From positions 434,001-498,000 of the forward strand of contig NZ_CP116968.1 in assembly GCF_032051675.1 (NCBI RefSeq): a stretch of DNA of 64,000 nt. The letters are read 5' to 3'. The notes under the pieces are model-generated. The model was not told where the DNA came from and ran no database searches. It saw only the letters and a program-made list of their open reading frames with translations. The DNA comes from Candidatus Nitrospira neomarina. Lineage in GTDB: Bacteria > Nitrospirota > Nitrospiria > Nitrospirales > UBA8639. Of the stretch, positions 18,260 through 28,704 are shown in pieces. The translations under genes and the position numbers were made by a program. The first letter of the stretch is position 1; every line of letters starts with the position of its first letter.

Positions 18260-19678
18260 ATGAATCTGTTGCCAACTTTCCTGGCAATCTTTTTTTGTCT
18301 TCATGTGGCCATAGAAGCTTGTCATGCTCAACAGCCTGAACCGTTGTCCACTCACCTGACCTTACTGCAAGCCATTGAATATGGCTTGCAGCATTATCCT
18401 GCAGTGCGGGAATCCTTAGCCAAGCAAAAGGAAGCTCAATCCGGCATTGATTTGGCAGAGACAAACTATCTCCCACGGGTGGAAATCGGCGTTCAAGGGA
18501 CTCGTTCGACCTTTAATAATGTTTCCGGGATGTTTTTCCCGAATGCTTTTTTTCAACCGATTTCCGGTCCTGATCTAGGACGAAGTGCTTATAGTAGTAG
18601 CTGGGGCAGCGCCGCCGGTATTCTGCTGGCATGGGAACCCTTTGACTTTGGTTTGCGTTCGGCCCAGGTGAGTACCGCCCGGACCATGGAACGTCATTCG
18701 AAAGCCTTTATCACCCTTACCCAGCTTGAAGTGGCGTTGGCTGTCGGAGACGCCTATATCGATGTCATCATGGCCCAAGAGTCTCGCCAGGCCCTACAAG
18801 CCAATTTGGAACGTCGGGTGGTCTTTGCTAAGACCGTCGAGGTTCTCGTCCGTAATCAATTGCGGCCGGGAGTTGATGGATCCCGTGCTCAAGCCGAGAC
18901 GGCGGTTGCACGCACTCACCTATTGGAAGCAGAGCAGGTTGAACGATCACGAATGGCCACATTAGCTCAGGTGCTCGGGATAGCCGGTGGTCGAATTTCG
19001 ATCGGAGATCCGGTGCTAAAAGCCTTCCCTCAAGGATCTGTCGCCGATAAAAAGGATCCCTCACAACATCCCTTGGCATTAGTCCAAAAGGCTGCAGCTG
19101 ATATTCCCAAAAATCGGGAAGAAGCCTTGGCGCAGGCCTGGGTGCCGAAATTCAACCTGCAGAGCAGCTTTTTCGGCCGTGGCAGCGGATGGGATAATCA
19201 GGGGAACCGAGGTGGCGGAGGGGACGGGTTATTACCGGATGTGCCGAATTGGGCGGTTGGTCTGACAGCGACCTTTTCCCTGTTGGATTTTTCAGCCATC
19301 CGGGCGCAAAAACAACAGGCGCATTTTCACAATCTGGCGGAAATGGCTCGCTACGATCGTGTGATTCAAGAGCTGACGGCGCAACAGGTGAAAGCTCGAT
19401 CGCTGGTGGAGAGTACCAAACTCATTGCCGAAAACACACCCATCCAATTTCAAGCCGCCCGCTTGACAGAAGCCCAAGCCGCCGCACAATTTAAGGTCGG
19501 CCTCGCCACAGTCGTGGACGTCTCTGAGGCGCAACGGCTGGTTGTTCAGGCGGCCGTGGATGATGCGCGCGCGCGGCTTGGGGTGTGGAAAGCCTTGTTG
19601 GCCTTATCCGGGGTTCAGGGCGAGCTATCAGAAATTTTACGGCTTGCGCGCCCCTCCGCTTCTTCACCCGGCCATTAA
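18260..19678 (+). CDS. TolC-family outer-membrane efflux protein
   Basis: Outer-membrane channel of a tripartite efflux system. The signal peptide is MNLLPTFLAIFFCLHVAIEA with cleavage after CHA. GAAGGA seven bases before 18260 decides this start over 18224. Two long helical repeats with alanine- and glutamine-rich heptads (about 75-250 and 300-450) and LTLLQAIEYGL at the mature N-terminus fit TolC/OEP proteins. It abuts the RND pump gene with no gap (TAA then ATG). The substrate is unknown. Confidence 0.88.
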   Translation: MNLLPTFLAIFFCLHVAIEACHAQQPEPLSTHLTLLQAIEYGLQHYPAVRESLAKQKEAQSGIDLAETNYLPRVEIGVQGTRSTFNNVSGMFFPNAFFQPISGPDLGRSAYSSSWGSAAGILLAWEPFDFGLRSAQVSTARTMERHSKAFITLTQLEVALAVGDAYIDVIMAQESRQALQANLERRVVFAKTVEVLVRNQLRPGVDGSRAQAETAVARTHLLEAEQVERSRMATLAQVLGIAGGRISIGDPVLKAFPQGSVADKKDPSQHPLALVQKAAADIPKNREEALAQAWVPKFNLQSSFFGRGSGWDNQGNRGGGGDGLLPDVPNWAVGLTATFSLLDFSAIRAQKQQAHFHNLAEMARYDRVIQELTAQQVKARSLVESTKLIAENTPIQFQAARLTEAQAAAQFKVGLATVVDVSEAQRLVVQAAVDDARARLGVWKALLALSGVQGELSEILRLARPSASSPGH

Positions 19679-22600
19679 ATGAAGCTGCTTCTCTTTGCCC
19701 TTCGGCGACCTCTGACCATTATGGTGCTGGTCGCGTCCATGGCCTTATTTTCCTATCTGGTAGTCAAACGGATGGCCATCGACATTTTCCCGAATCTGGG
19801 GCTTCCTGCCATATATGTCGCCCAACCCTATGGTGGCATGGATCCGGCCCAAATGGAGGCACACCTGGTCTCGTTCTATGAATATCATTTCCTCTATATC
19901 ACCGGGATTGAGCATGTCGAATCCAAATCCATCCAGGGTGCAGCCTTGATGAAATTGTTTTTTCATCCGGATACGGATATGGATCAGGCTCTGGCGCAGA
20001 CAGTCGCCTATGTGAATCGATCCCGCGCGTTTATGCCTCCCGGCACGGTGCCGCCTTTTATTTCGAGATTTGATGCCGGAAGCGTACCGGTGGGCTATTT
20101 GGTTTTTAAGAGTCAGTCTCGGAGCCTGAAAGAAATTCAAGATCTCGCCTTGTTCAGAGTGCGACCGATGTTTTCCGCGGTCCCTGGGGTGTCTGCCCCT
20201 CCGCCATTTGGAGGGACAGCTCGAACCATTGTGATTAAGGTGAACCCGGAACGGTTGCGGGCATTTGGCATGTCTCCGGAGGAAGTGGTTCAGGCCGTGC
20301 GAACGGGTAATATGCTCATGCCGGCGGGAAATGTCCGCATAGGAGAGTTGGCCTATTTGACCCCTGTGAATTCTGTTGTCGAAAACATTACAGAATTGGA
20401 ACATCTGCCTATTCGATTGGGGGCCGGGCCCACGGTCTTTTTGAAAGACGTGGGAACCGTGGAAGATGGAGAGGACATTGTCACCAGTTATGCCATGGTG
20501 AATGGGCGACGCACCGTCTACATCCCGGTCACCAAACGGGCTGATGCCTCCACCATGGCTGTCGTGGATCGCATTAAAGCCTCGCTCCCGACTTTTCGGG
20601 ACTCGGTGCCTGACGATATTCAGATTAGTTTTGAATTCGATCAATCAACCTATGTTACGAATGCGGTAAAGGCTGTCGTCGTGGAAAGTGTGCTGGGAGC
20701 GGTCTTAACGGGATTAGTGGTGTGGCTCTTCCTCCGGAGTTGGCGGAGTTCGGTGATAGTCGTCATGACCATTCCATTTGCTCTCTTATCAGCCGTGGTG
20801 GCTTTGTGGGCAACAGGACAGACCATTAATATTATGACGTTAGGGGGCTTGGCCCTGGCAGTGGGTATTTTGGTGGATGAATCCACGGTCACGATTGAAA
20901 ATGTGCATGCCCATTTGTCTCGTGGGAAGAGTCTGGGGAGGGCCGTCAAGGATTCACGTGGTGAAGTGGTGATGCCTCTTCTCCTGTCTATGTTGAGTAT
21001 TTTAGCCGTGTTTCTTCCGTCCTTTTTCATGAGTGGCGTGGCGAAAGCCTTGTTTGTGCCGTTGGCATTGGCCGTGGGCTTTGCCATGGCAGCTTCTTAC
21101 ATTCTGTCCACGACTTTAGTGCCCGTCTTGGCTGTGTGGCTGTTGGGTGGGCATCCCAAGGCAGAGGGGAGAGGAGGTCCGACCATGCCGGCCTGGTACA
21201 TCAATGCCTTGAACTGGACATTGAGCCATAAGGGGCTGGTCCTCATCGGCTATATGCTGCTCAGTATGGCAATCGTCGTGGGTTTTGGTTCCAGGCTGGG
21301 ATTGGATATCTTTCCTCGGGTCGATACCGGACAATTTCAATTGCGAATTCTGGCTCCGGATGGAACCCGTGTCGAACGAACGGAGCTGTTGACGAAGGAA
21401 ATACTAGAAACGATCAAACAGGAAATTGGCCCTGAGCGGATAAATATTAGCCTGGGGTTTGTGGGAGTTCATCCGTCGAGTTATCCGGTGAATACCCTGT
21501 ATATGTGGAGCAGCGGACCTCATGAAGCAGTCTTGTTGGTGGCGCTGAAACGGGGTTCCGATGTTTCCCTGGAGCAGGTGAAAGAACGATTGAGGGAAAT
21601 TTTACCCAAGCGATTTCCCGGGACGCGTTATACCTTTGAGAGCGGCGATATCGTCACGCAGGTCATGAGCATGGGATCTCCAACCCCGATTGAAATCGCG
21701 ATGAGCGGACCGAATATGGAGGCTAACCGGGCGTATGCGGAACGAGTGCGAGAGGAGCTCTCGCATCTATCTGCCATCCGAGATCTGCGCTTCGGGCAAC
21801 CCCTGGACTATCCCACCCTGGCAGTGCGCGTGGATCGAGTGCGAGCGGGCCAGCTTGGTGTGACGGCCGGTGAAGTAGCCAGGGCGGTGGTCTCGGCGAC
21901 TTCCTCAACTCGTTTTGTGGAACCGATTTATTGGCATGATCCCCAATCTGGAAGAGCCTATCAGGTGCAGGTGGAAATTCCCCAATCGGAATTTCAGTCC
22001 GTACAGGATATGCTCAATTTACCGGTGATGTTGGAAGGGGGACGTGGACCCTTGCTTCGTGACGTGGCGGAGGTTATTCCCGGAACCTCTATTGGAGAGT
22101 ATGCGCGGTATAACATGCAACGAATGGTCACGATTGTGGCTAATGTGACGGGAGAAGATTTAGGACGGGCAGCGGAACATATAGAGGTCGCGTTAAATCG
22201 GGTCGGCCCACCTCCGAAAGGGGTCCGGGTGGACGTTCGAGGGCAAATCGCCCCGATGAAGGAGATGTTCGTTAACCTCCAACTTGGATTAGCTCTGGCA
22301 TTGCTGACGATTTTTCTGCTCTTAGCCGCAAGTTTTCAGTCCTGGCGAAGCGCCTTGGTGGTTTTGCTGACGACGCCTGCCGTCTTGATGGGAGTCGTGC
22401 TTGGATTGGAACTTTTTGGGACCACACTGAATATTCAGTCGTTTTTGGGAGCAATTATGGCCACGGGCGTGGCTGTGGCGAATGCGATTCTTTTGGTGTC
22501 GTTTGCCGAACATCATCGGAGACAAGGGCTCTCCTCGCTCGAAGCTGCTCGGGAAGGGGCTGGCAGCCGGGCTCGTCCGATTCTCATGACGGGATTGGCT

Positions 22601-22837
22601 ATGATGGCTGGCATGTTGCCAATGGCATTGGGGGTCATGGAAGGAGGGGAACAGGTGGCCCCTCTCGGACAGGCAGTGATTGGTGGGTTGTTGTTCGCCA
22701 CCGTCTCCAGTTTGCTGATCTTGCCGGCCGTGTATGCAATTCTGGAAAAGCGGGGAGGCATCCAGTCTCCTTCATTAGATCCAGATGATCCAACGAGTAT
22801 CCACTATGAACCTTCGCACGTCACGGTTCCCAGTTAA
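19679..22837 (+). CDS. RND-family efflux pump, inner-membrane subunit
   Basis: Proton-driven efflux pump, 1052 residues, with twelve membrane helices in two halves and two large periplasmic loops as in AcrB/MdtC/CzcA. The TM4 proton-relay region reads [14 protein letters not shown] (~400), where the usual Asp-Asp pair is Asp-Glu. The N-terminus [18 protein letters not shown] is typical. It begins directly after the tolC-like stop and is followed 12 bases later by its adaptor. No strong metal or drug signature was identified, so the substrate is open. Confidence 0.92.
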   Translation: MKLLLFALRRPLTIMVLVASMALFSYLVVKRMAIDIFPNLGLPAIYVAQPYGGMDPAQMEAHLVSFYEYHFLYITGIEHVESKSIQGAALMKLFFHPDTDMDQALAQTVAYVNRSRAFMPPGTVPPFISRFDAGSVPVGYLVFKSQSRSLKEIQDLALFRVRPMFSAVPGVSAPPPFGGTARTIVIKVNPERLRAFGMSPEEVVQAVRTGNMLMPAGNVRIGELAYLTPVNSVVENITELEHLPIRLGAGPTVFLKDVGTVEDGEDIVTSYAMVNGRRTVYIPVTKRADASTMAVVDRIKASLPTFRDSVPDDIQISFEFDQSTYVTNAVKAVVVESVLGAVLTGLVVWLFLRSWRSSVIVVMTIPFALLSAVVALWATGQTINIMTLGGLALAVGILVDESTVTIENVHAHLSRGKSLGRAVKDSRGEVVMPLLLSMLSILAVFLPSFFMSGVAKALFVPLALAVGFAMAASYILSTTLVPVLAVWLLGGHPKAEGRGGPTMPAWYINALNWTLSHKGLVLIGYMLLSMAIVVGFGSRLGLDIFPRVDTGQFQLRILAPDGTRVERTELLTKEILETIKQEIGPERINISLGFVGVHPSSYPVNTLYMWSSGPHEAVLLVALKRGSDVSLEQVKERLREILPKRFPGTRYTFESGDIVTQVMSMGSPTPIEIAMSGPNMEANRAYAERVREELSHLSAIRDLRFGQPLDYPTLAVRVDRVRAGQLGVTAGEVARAVVSATSSTRFVEPIYWHDPQSGRAYQVQVEIPQSEFQSVQDMLNLPVMLEGGRGPLLRDVAEVIPGTSIGEYARYNMQRMVTIVANVTGEDLGRAAEHIEVALNRVGPPPKGVRVDVRGQIAPMKEMFVNLQLGLALALLTIFLLLAASFQSWRSALVVLLTTPAVLMGVVLGLELFGTTLNIQSFLGAIMATGVAVANAILLVSFAEHHRRQGLSSLEAAREGAGSRARPILMTGLAMMAGMLPMALGVMEGGEQVAPLGQAVIGGLLFATVSSLLILPAVYAILEKRGGIQSPSLDPDDPTSIHYEPSHVTVPS

Positions 22838-22849
22838 CCCGGAGTCACG

Positions 22850-23995
22850 ATGTCACGCAAGATAATCGGAATCGGGCTGGTATTACTCGGACTTATTGCG
22901 GGAGTTGTCATGGTCATGAGCAACGATGGCCGTGTGGCTCAGAACCCATCGGTCCCTTCTTCTATAATCTCCACATCGGAAATACCAGAATCCCCCGCGA
23001 GCCGTACTCAACCGGTTTCGATCGAAGTGGTTGCCGTTTCCAGCCAATATTTGGAAGAGGCGATCCCCCTGTCCGGGGAACTGCTTCCTTTTTTGAGCGT
23101 CGACCTTTCCCCAAAGATCACGGGAATCGTGGAATCCGTCAGCGTGGATCGTGGTGCAACCGTAAAGAAAGGGGATATTCTCATCCAATTACGCGCGCCA
23201 GAGTTGCAAGCGCAGAGGAGGGAAGCGGAAGCCCAACTTCGTGCGGCAAACATCACGTATACCCGTCTTCAAGCCGCGGCCTCTACCCCAGGTGTCGTGG
23301 CTGGAAACGATGTGGAATTGGCCCAGCACCACCAGGAAGCCTTGACAGCCCGTCTCGAATCCTTACAAGAAATGGAAAAGTATTTGCGGGTGAAGGCGCC
23401 ATTCGATGGAGTGATCACACAACGGAATATTCATCCTGGAGCGATGGTGGGACCGGATGGGGTAAGCGGTCGGACTTCATCGCTGTTACGGTTGGAGCAG
23501 ATTGTTCACTTACGATTGATCGTTCCGGTTCCGGAAGCGTATGCCGGATCAATTGATAAAAGGGCAACTGTTCCGTTTACCGTGCCGGCCTATCCGGAAG
23601 AAACTTTTCGGGGAGTGGTGTCTCGTATTGCTCAATCGGTCGATCCTAAAACTCGGTCCATGCCCGTGGAAATGGATGTAGATAACCAGGCTCGGCGGCT
23701 GGCTGCCGGAATGTTTTCGGAAGTCCGCTGGCCGATTCGCCGTTCTCGTCCGACCCTCTTTGTTCCGGCCACGGCCGTTGTCACCACGACGGAAAACGTC
23801 TTTGTGCTGTTGGTCAAAGAAAACCTGGTGGAATGGATCCCGGTTCGAAAGGGGTCAAAGAGTGGTTCAATGGTTGAAGTGTTCGGCGCTCTCCAATCTG
23901 GTGATCTCGTAATGTTTAGAGGTACTGACGAAATCAGGCCAGGCACAGAAATTATTCCGGTTCTAAAGGAAGTACCTCCCAACACCAGCACGTAA
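22850..23995 (+). CDS. RND efflux membrane-fusion (periplasmic adaptor) protein
   Basis: Links the RND pump to the outer-membrane channel. It has an N-terminal membrane anchor (residues 5-25), then a biotinyl/lipoyl-like half (SVDRGATVKKGDILIQL near 105), a short helical hairpin, the second lipoyl half (VKAPFDGVITQRNIHPG near 183) and a beta-barrel domain. GGAG lies five bases before the ATG. The adaptor as last gene of the operon (channel, pump, adaptor) is less common than adaptor first. Confidence 0.9.
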   Translation: MSRKIIGIGLVLLGLIAGVVMVMSNDGRVAQNPSVPSSIISTSEIPESPASRTQPVSIEVVAVSSQYLEEAIPLSGELLPFLSVDLSPKITGIVESVSVDRGATVKKGDILIQLRAPELQAQRREAEAQLRAANITYTRLQAAASTPGVVAGNDVELAQHHQEALTARLESLQEMEKYLRVKAPFDGVITQRNIHPGAMVGPDGVSGRTSSLLRLEQIVHLRLIVPVPEAYAGSIDKRATVPFTVPAYPEETFRGVVSRIAQSVDPKTRSMPVEMDVDNQARRLAAGMFSEVRWPIRRSRPTLFVPATAVVTTTENVFVLLVKENLVEWIPVRKGSKSGSMVEVFGALQSGDLVMFRGTDEIRPGTEIIPVLKEVPPNTST

Positions 23996-24374
23996 CTCAG
24001 CTTCCTTTAGAAAGGTTCTCATTATTAGCAATGAAAGTTGGCATGCCGTGAGGAGCAGTGGGTAAACTCAGGATGTCCCTTATCATGACAAATAGGGTAG
24101 GGCCCATTTTCAAAAAAGGGGTACAATTATTCGAATAGGTCTCCTTCGCCTGCACAAGTGCCTGTCTCTTCTTGTTTCTTCTTCTCAATTCTTGAATTTT
24201 CCGGGATGTGTTTCCCCCCTGCGTAACAAGATCTCCTGGATTCTTTGATATTTCCACCATCGAGGGAGTCTCTCCGTTGTCCCTTCCCCAAAATGATGAT
24301 TTTCCCGATCTCATAGAAGGGTTCCCAGCATTTTAAAATTGTCCATGTCATTTATAACTTAGGAAGGTAAACAA
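23996..24374. other. Intergenic region after the efflux operon
   Basis: 379 bases. Short minus-strand open frames (for example 24127-24351) have no homologous look and no ribosome-binding site. No hairpin with a T-tract was seen. Confidence 0.4.
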
Positions 24375-24419
24375 TTGATGTCAATTAAACTTGACATAAA
24401 TAATGTTTAAAATTACATT
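24375..24419 (+). promoter_or_regulatory. Promoter with FNR-like box before the porin-modABC operon
   Basis: TTGAT-N4-ATTAA at 24375-24388 matches the FNR/CRP-type box at nine of ten positions. Overlapping it, ATGTCAA (24378-24384) and TTGACAT (24391-24397) form a perfect dyad. TTGACA (24391-24396) with TACATT (24414-24419) at 17-base spacing is a good sigma-70 promoter. The FNR-like box is centred about 44 bases before the predicted transcript start, near the class II activator position. Confidence 0.5.
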
Positions 24420-24515
24420 ACGTATGATCGTATTTTACGAAGAGGTGACCTCGTTTTTATGGATCATTCTGACACAAAAGGAAGGATGTGTCGTAATGAG
24501 TAAAAGGCAAATAAT

Positions 24516-26015
24516 GTGAAAGTCTGGGGGATGGCTGGATTAGGAATGGCCATGGTGATGAATTGCCTTGCGGTTTTGGCGGCCGAACCGGCATCTCCCA
24601 GTTCCTCTTCCTTAGGCATGGAAAAGGGTTCAGCTTTTCGTGATTTTTTTAAAGAGAACAAAGTTCGGGCGGAAGCACAGAATGGAAAAAATTGGAAGGA
24701 AACGGCTGATGCCGTCTTGATCCGAAACAAAGAGACTCAATGGAATCGGTATCTGAAAGCGGCGTTGGGTCTGCCGGATTTCGTTGACTTAGGGATTGAA
24801 AACCGTACGCGCTTTGAAAGTGTCAGTCATCCCTGGCGATCCACTGCGGCAGTTGGAGGCGGGCGAACGGATTCTCAGTGGGTTCTCCGGTCCAGGGTGC
24901 GCTTCGGATTGGGTAATGGCCCTCTCCGGCTTCTCTTTGAAGGACAGGATTCTCGCGAATACGGGGCCCAAAATGGGGGGTTTGTCAATAATTCAACCGT
25001 CGATGAATGGGATATTTTACAATTATTCGGATCATTGACCATAGACAACGTTGCAGGAAGCGGGTTGCGAACCGACCTGCATGTCGGCCGCATGACCCTG
25101 GACCTGGGAGGACGTCGATATGTCGCTCGCAATAACTTCCGGAATACTTCAAATGCCTTCGACGGTTTCCATTGGCAGATTGGGAAACCAGATACTTGGC
25201 GACTCCGTGCGTTTATCACTGAACCGGTCATCCGGGACCAGGATCAGCTAGACGAGCAGAATAAGAAATTTTTGTTTTGGGGTGCGTATGTGGAAAACCT
25301 TCAGATTCCATGGATGAATGTCAATGCCTTTTATTATGGACTCAACGATCAACGACAACAAAATAAAAATTTTCATCGTACGTATGGTACCTACGGATTT
25401 CGCCTCTTCAAAAATCCTGCAATTGGTGAATTCGATTATGAATTGGAGGGGGCGGTTCAAGTCGGGCAATTAGGGCAGGTCGATCATTTTGCCTATAATC
25501 CCAATGCCCAAGTTGGCTATACGTTTAATGTGCCCTGGACCCCTCAATTTTTGGTGCAGTATTCCTATTCCAGTGGAACCAGGACACCGGGAGGAAGCCA
25601 AAGCGGAACCTTTGATATATTGTTCGGGGCTCGTCGATGGGATTTCATGCCTACGGGAATTTTCGGACCATTTCTCCGATCCAACGTCAGTTCTCCCGGT
25701 TGGAGGCTGGTTGTGAAGCCTGCCAAAAGCGTCAGGATGCAAATCAAGCATCGGTTCTGGTACTTAGCCCAAGGCAGCGCTGTGAATGGAGGAATCCTTT
25801 TAGAAGATCCCACAGGAGGGGCAGGAAATTATTTAGGGCATGACCTGGAATTACGCGTGTCATGGACCGTCAGCCAAAATCTGGACTTTGATGCCGGGTA
25901 CGATCATTGGTTTAAAGGATCGTATTTTGAGCGGCTTCCGGCTTCGGCGAATTTACCTCAGGGTGGGAACAAGGATACGGATTATTTTTATCTTTCTATG
26001 CGCATCAGATTATGA
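24516..26015 (+). CDS. Alginate-export-family outer-membrane porin
   Basis: 499-residue beta-barrel. The GTG start at 24516 has AAAAGG eight bases upstream and gives the signal peptide MKVWGMAGLGMAMVMNCLAV...AA. The mature part has amphipathic strands with many aromatic residues (RTRFESVSHPW near 95, DFDAGYDHWFKGSYF near the end) and ends in MRIRL, as barrel proteins do. The family name comes from AlgE, but members occur in many non-alginate organisms. Here no alginate genes are near, and modA follows 82 bases later on the same strand, so a role in anion or molybdate entry is more likely (inference). Confidence 0.82.
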   Translation: MKVWGMAGLGMAMVMNCLAVLAAEPASPSSSSLGMEKGSAFRDFFKENKVRAEAQNGKNWKETADAVLIRNKETQWNRYLKAALGLPDFVDLGIENRTRFESVSHPWRSTAAVGGGRTDSQWVLRSRVRFGLGNGPLRLLFEGQDSREYGAQNGGFVNNSTVDEWDILQLFGSLTIDNVAGSGLRTDLHVGRMTLDLGGRRYVARNNFRNTSNAFDGFHWQIGKPDTWRLRAFITEPVIRDQDQLDEQNKKFLFWGAYVENLQIPWMNVNAFYYGLNDQRQQNKNFHRTYGTYGFRLFKNPAIGEFDYELEGAVQVGQLGQVDHFAYNPNAQVGYTFNVPWTPQFLVQYSYSSGTRTPGGSQSGTFDILFGARRWDFMPTGIFGPFLRSNVSSPGWRLVVKPAKSVRMQIKHRFWYLAQGSAVNGGILLEDPTGGAGNYLGHDLELRVSWTVSQNLDFDAGYDHWFKGSYFERLPASANLPQGGNKDTDYFYLSMRIRL

Positions 26016-26097
26016 ACAGGCTCTCAATCGTTAATCGGAGTCAGCCTGTTCTTACAATGAGCCATCTGGCGGCACTTATGATGTTGGGAGATGCATG

Positions 26098-26859
26098 ATG
26101 TTTGTTCGAATCTGTGTTTTGGCTTTTATGGTCTTTTGTTCAGGTTTCGTCTCCGTAGCAGTAGCCGATGAAGTGCGGGTGGCCGTTGGGTCAAATTTTT
26201 TGACCACCCTTAACGAAATTGTCACCAATTTTCAGAAAGACACGAGACATACGGTTGTGATCAGTTCCGGATCGAGTGGAAAATTGTATGCACAAATCAA
26301 AAACGGTGCCCCGTTCGATGTCTTCCTTTCAGCAGATGCTGAGCGCCCGGAATTGTTGGAAGCAGAAGGACTGGCGGTCAAGGGTAGCCGTTTTGTCTAT
26401 GCCGTTGGACGTCTAACCCTATGGAGTCCTGATTCGAACGTGGTGAATGGGGATGGACAAATCGTCCTGTCGACGGGCCACTTCGATCATCTGGCCATTG
26501 CCAATCCGAAAACCGCGCCCTATGGCAGGGCTGCTCAACAAACACTTAAGAAGATGGGTCTTTGGGAATCCCTCACGGATCGGATCGTTCAGGGGGAAAA
26601 CATCGGACAGGCGTTTCAGTTTGTGTATTCGAGAAACGCTCAGCTCGGATTTGTGGCGCTTTCCCAAGTGTTGGATCCCAAAATCAACGGGAGCGGCAGC
26701 CGGTGGGATGTGCCAACGTCCTTTCACGAATCACTTGAACAAGAAGCGGTCCTGTTAGGGACTGGACAGCATCATGCCGGTGCCCGAACATTTCTAGATT
26801 TTGTCAAAGGAGATAAAAGCCGGGCTATTATTGAACGATTCGGCTATGGATTGCCATAA
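26098..26859 (+). CDS. modA: Molybdate ABC transporter substrate-binding protein ModA
   Basis: Periplasmic molybdate/tungstate receptor. The signal peptide ends at VAVA-DE. The anion-binding motifs VAVGSNFLTTL, SSGSSGKLYAQIKNGAPFD (Ser and Asn contacts) and DVFLSADAERP follow, then NPKTAPYGRAAQ near 140. The length of ~253 residues is typical. GGGAG fits the second ATG (26098, seven bases) better than the first (26095). It is followed by modB and modC. Molybdate supply matters for molybdopterin enzymes such as nitrite oxidoreductase. Confidence 0.95.
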   Translation: MFVRICVLAFMVFCSGFVSVAVADEVRVAVGSNFLTTLNEIVTNFQKDTRHTVVISSGSSGKLYAQIKNGAPFDVFLSADAERPELLEAEGLAVKGSRFVYAVGRLTLWSPDSNVVNGDGQIVLSTGHFDHLAIANPKTAPYGRAAQQTLKKMGLWESLTDRIVQGENIGQAFQFVYSRNAQLGFVALSQVLDPKINGSGSRWDVPTSFHESLEQEAVLLGTGQHHAGARTFLDFVKGDKSRAIIERFGYGLP

Positions 26860-26926
26860 TCACTTACATATCGACCCTTGAGAAAAGACCTTCCATTCGA
26901 TAGGCGATAATGCTACATAAGAAGCC

Positions 26927-27610
26927 ATGACACTATCTGAGGTGGATTTAGGACCTCTCTGGCTGACTTTGCGTCTGGCCGGGGTGACAGTGATGGTGCT
27001 TCTGATCATTGGAACTCCGCTTGCCTGGTGGCTTGCACATACCCGATCCCGAGTCCGGACGGCGATTGAGGCAATTGTTGCCATGCCTCTCGTCTTGCCG
27101 CCCACCGTGCTCGGATTTTATTTGCTGGTCTTATTGGGTCCTCATGGATGGATCGGGAGCGCCTCCCAGGCGGTAACCGGATCCGCGCTTTCGTTTACAT
27201 TCACCGGACTCGTCATTGCTTCGGCGTTATATTCCCTTCCTTTCGTCGTTCAACCCTTGCATAGCGCCTTTGAGTCAATTGGGCGAAAGCCGTTAGAGGC
27301 CGCCTGGTCGCTCAGAGCCTCAAAGGTCGACACATTTCTTACCGTAGTTTCCCCCATGGCCTCTCGCGGCTATCTCACGGCGATTGTCCTTGGATTCGCT
27401 CATACCCTTGGCGAATTTGGTGTGGTCTTGATGGTGGGAGGGAATATTCCAGGAAGAACAAAAGTACTCTCTATTGCCATCTACGATCATGTGGAAGTAT
27501 TGGAATATAGCCAGGCTCATGTCCTGTCGGCAGGACTTCTCGTCTTTTCATTTCTGGTCCTCCTTATGGTCTATACGGTGAACCGCCGTTTGCCTATCCA
27601 CGTCTCATGA
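26927..27610 (+). CDS. modB: Molybdate ABC transporter permease ModB
   Basis: 227-residue inner-membrane permease with about five or six helices. The ABC coupling loop EAAWSLRASKVDTFLTVVSPM lies at residues ~125-145 (EAA at its start) and the family signature LGEFGVVLMVGGNIPG at ~163. Its stop overlaps the modC start by four bases (ATGA), showing translational coupling. The start ATG at 26927 lacks a strong ribosome-binding site. Confidence 0.95.
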   Translation: MTLSEVDLGPLWLTLRLAGVTVMVLLIIGTPLAWWLAHTRSRVRTAIEAIVAMPLVLPPTVLGFYLLVLLGPHGWIGSASQAVTGSALSFTFTGLVIASALYSLPFVVQPLHSAFESIGRKPLEAAWSLRASKVDTFLTVVSPMASRGYLTAIVLGFAHTLGEFGVVLMVGGNIPGRTKVLSIAIYDHVEVLEYSQAHVLSAGLLVFSFLVLLMVYTVNRRLPIHVS

Positions 27611-28704
27611 GCGAGTTGACAGCCAGATTCGAGGTGGTGTTTCACTCATTTCGCTTGCAGGTGAAGGCGAGTGTACCCGCCGAAGGGATCACGGTCGTCT
27701 TCGGTCCTTCCGGATGTGGTAAGACCACCCTCTTGCGCTGTCTCGCCGGATTGGAGCGATCCCCGGATGGCTTTCTCGCCCTCGGAGAACAAGTTTGGCA
27801 GGATGAAACTCACAATATTTTTCTTCCACTCTCCCAACGTCCGGTTGGCTATGTATTTCAAGAGCCCCGTTTATTTCCCCATCAGAGCGTCCGATCGAAC
27901 TTATTGTACGGATGGAAGCGGATACCGAAATCGGAGCGCCGCATTTCACTTGATCAGGTCGTCGAGATCCTGGGTTTAAACTCGTTGTTGGAGCGCCGTC
28001 CAACCCACCTGTCTGGCGGAGAACAGCAACGAGTGGCCATTGGGCGTGCTTTATTAACCAGCCCGCGACTGCTCCTCATGGATGAACCGCTCAGCTCCCT
28101 TGATATCCAACGAAAGCGGGAAATCATGACATTTATCCAACGGCTGGATAAGGAATTCAGGATACCCATTATTTATGTGAGTCATGCTTTGCATGAAGTG
28201 GTGCAACTCGCCAGGACTCTCATCCTGCTGAAGGAGGGGAGCGTGGCCGCTATCGGGCCACTTGCTGAAGTGTTTTCTCAAGTAGGCAGTCGCCGCGTCA
28301 TTCCGGACAGCCACATTGGTGCAGTCATTGACACTCGTGTGGCGGAGCATGATGTAGAATTCGGGCTCACCACTCTCAATTTTTCCGGAGGTCAACTGTC
28401 AGTGCCCCATCAACATTCATCCATAGGAGAATTATTACGCGTGCAAATCCTTGCCCGGGATGTCAGTCTTGTGGCAAGCCCTCCTGCATTCCAAACCAGT
28501 GTGCTGAATGTGTTACAGGCGACGGTCCTGGAAATCGGCCCCATCGAGTCTGGTCAACCCTTTGTCGATATCAAACTGGATATTGGTTGTCCCTTGCTGG
28601 CCACCATTACCCGAAAATCATTAGCGACCCTCCAACTCCATCCAGGGCAGAAAGTTCATGCTCAAATCAAAGCTGTGGCCCTTACCCACGATTCCCTGGA
28701 ATAA
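27607..28704 (+). CDS. modC: Molybdate ABC transporter ATP-binding protein ModC
   Basis: 365 residues. Walker A GPSGCGKTT is at ~36-44, the signature LSGGEQQRVAIGRALL at ~137 and Walker B LLLMDEPLSSLD just after. The C-terminal ~70 residues form a TOBE/Mop-like domain (LLRVQILARDVSL, KSLATLQLHPGQKVHAQIKAVAL in part) that binds molybdate in ModC proteins and can give feedback inhibition. It completes the modABC transporter. Confidence 0.95.
   Translation: MSELTARFEVVFHSFRLQVKASVPAEGITVVFGPSGCGKTTLLRCLAGLERSPDGFLALGEQVWQDETHNIFLPLSQRPVGYVFQEPRLFPHQSVRSNLLYGWKRIPKSERRISLDQVVEILGLNSLLERRPTHLSGGEQQRVAIGRALLTSPRLLLMDEPLSSLDIQRKREIMTFIQRLDKEFRIPIIYVSHALHEVVQLARTLILLKEGSVAAIGPLAEVFSQVGSRRVIPDSHIGAVIDTRVAEHDVEFGLTTLNFSGGQLSVPHQHSSIGELLRVQILARDVSLVASPPAFQTSVLNVLQATVLEIGPIESGQPFVDIKLDIGCPLLATITRKSLATLQLHPGQKVHAQIKAVALTHDSLE

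Noticed and set aside
24127-24351. 74-codon minus-strand frame after the efflux operon
   Set aside because: Low-complexity charged composition, no ribosome-binding site and no family resemblance.
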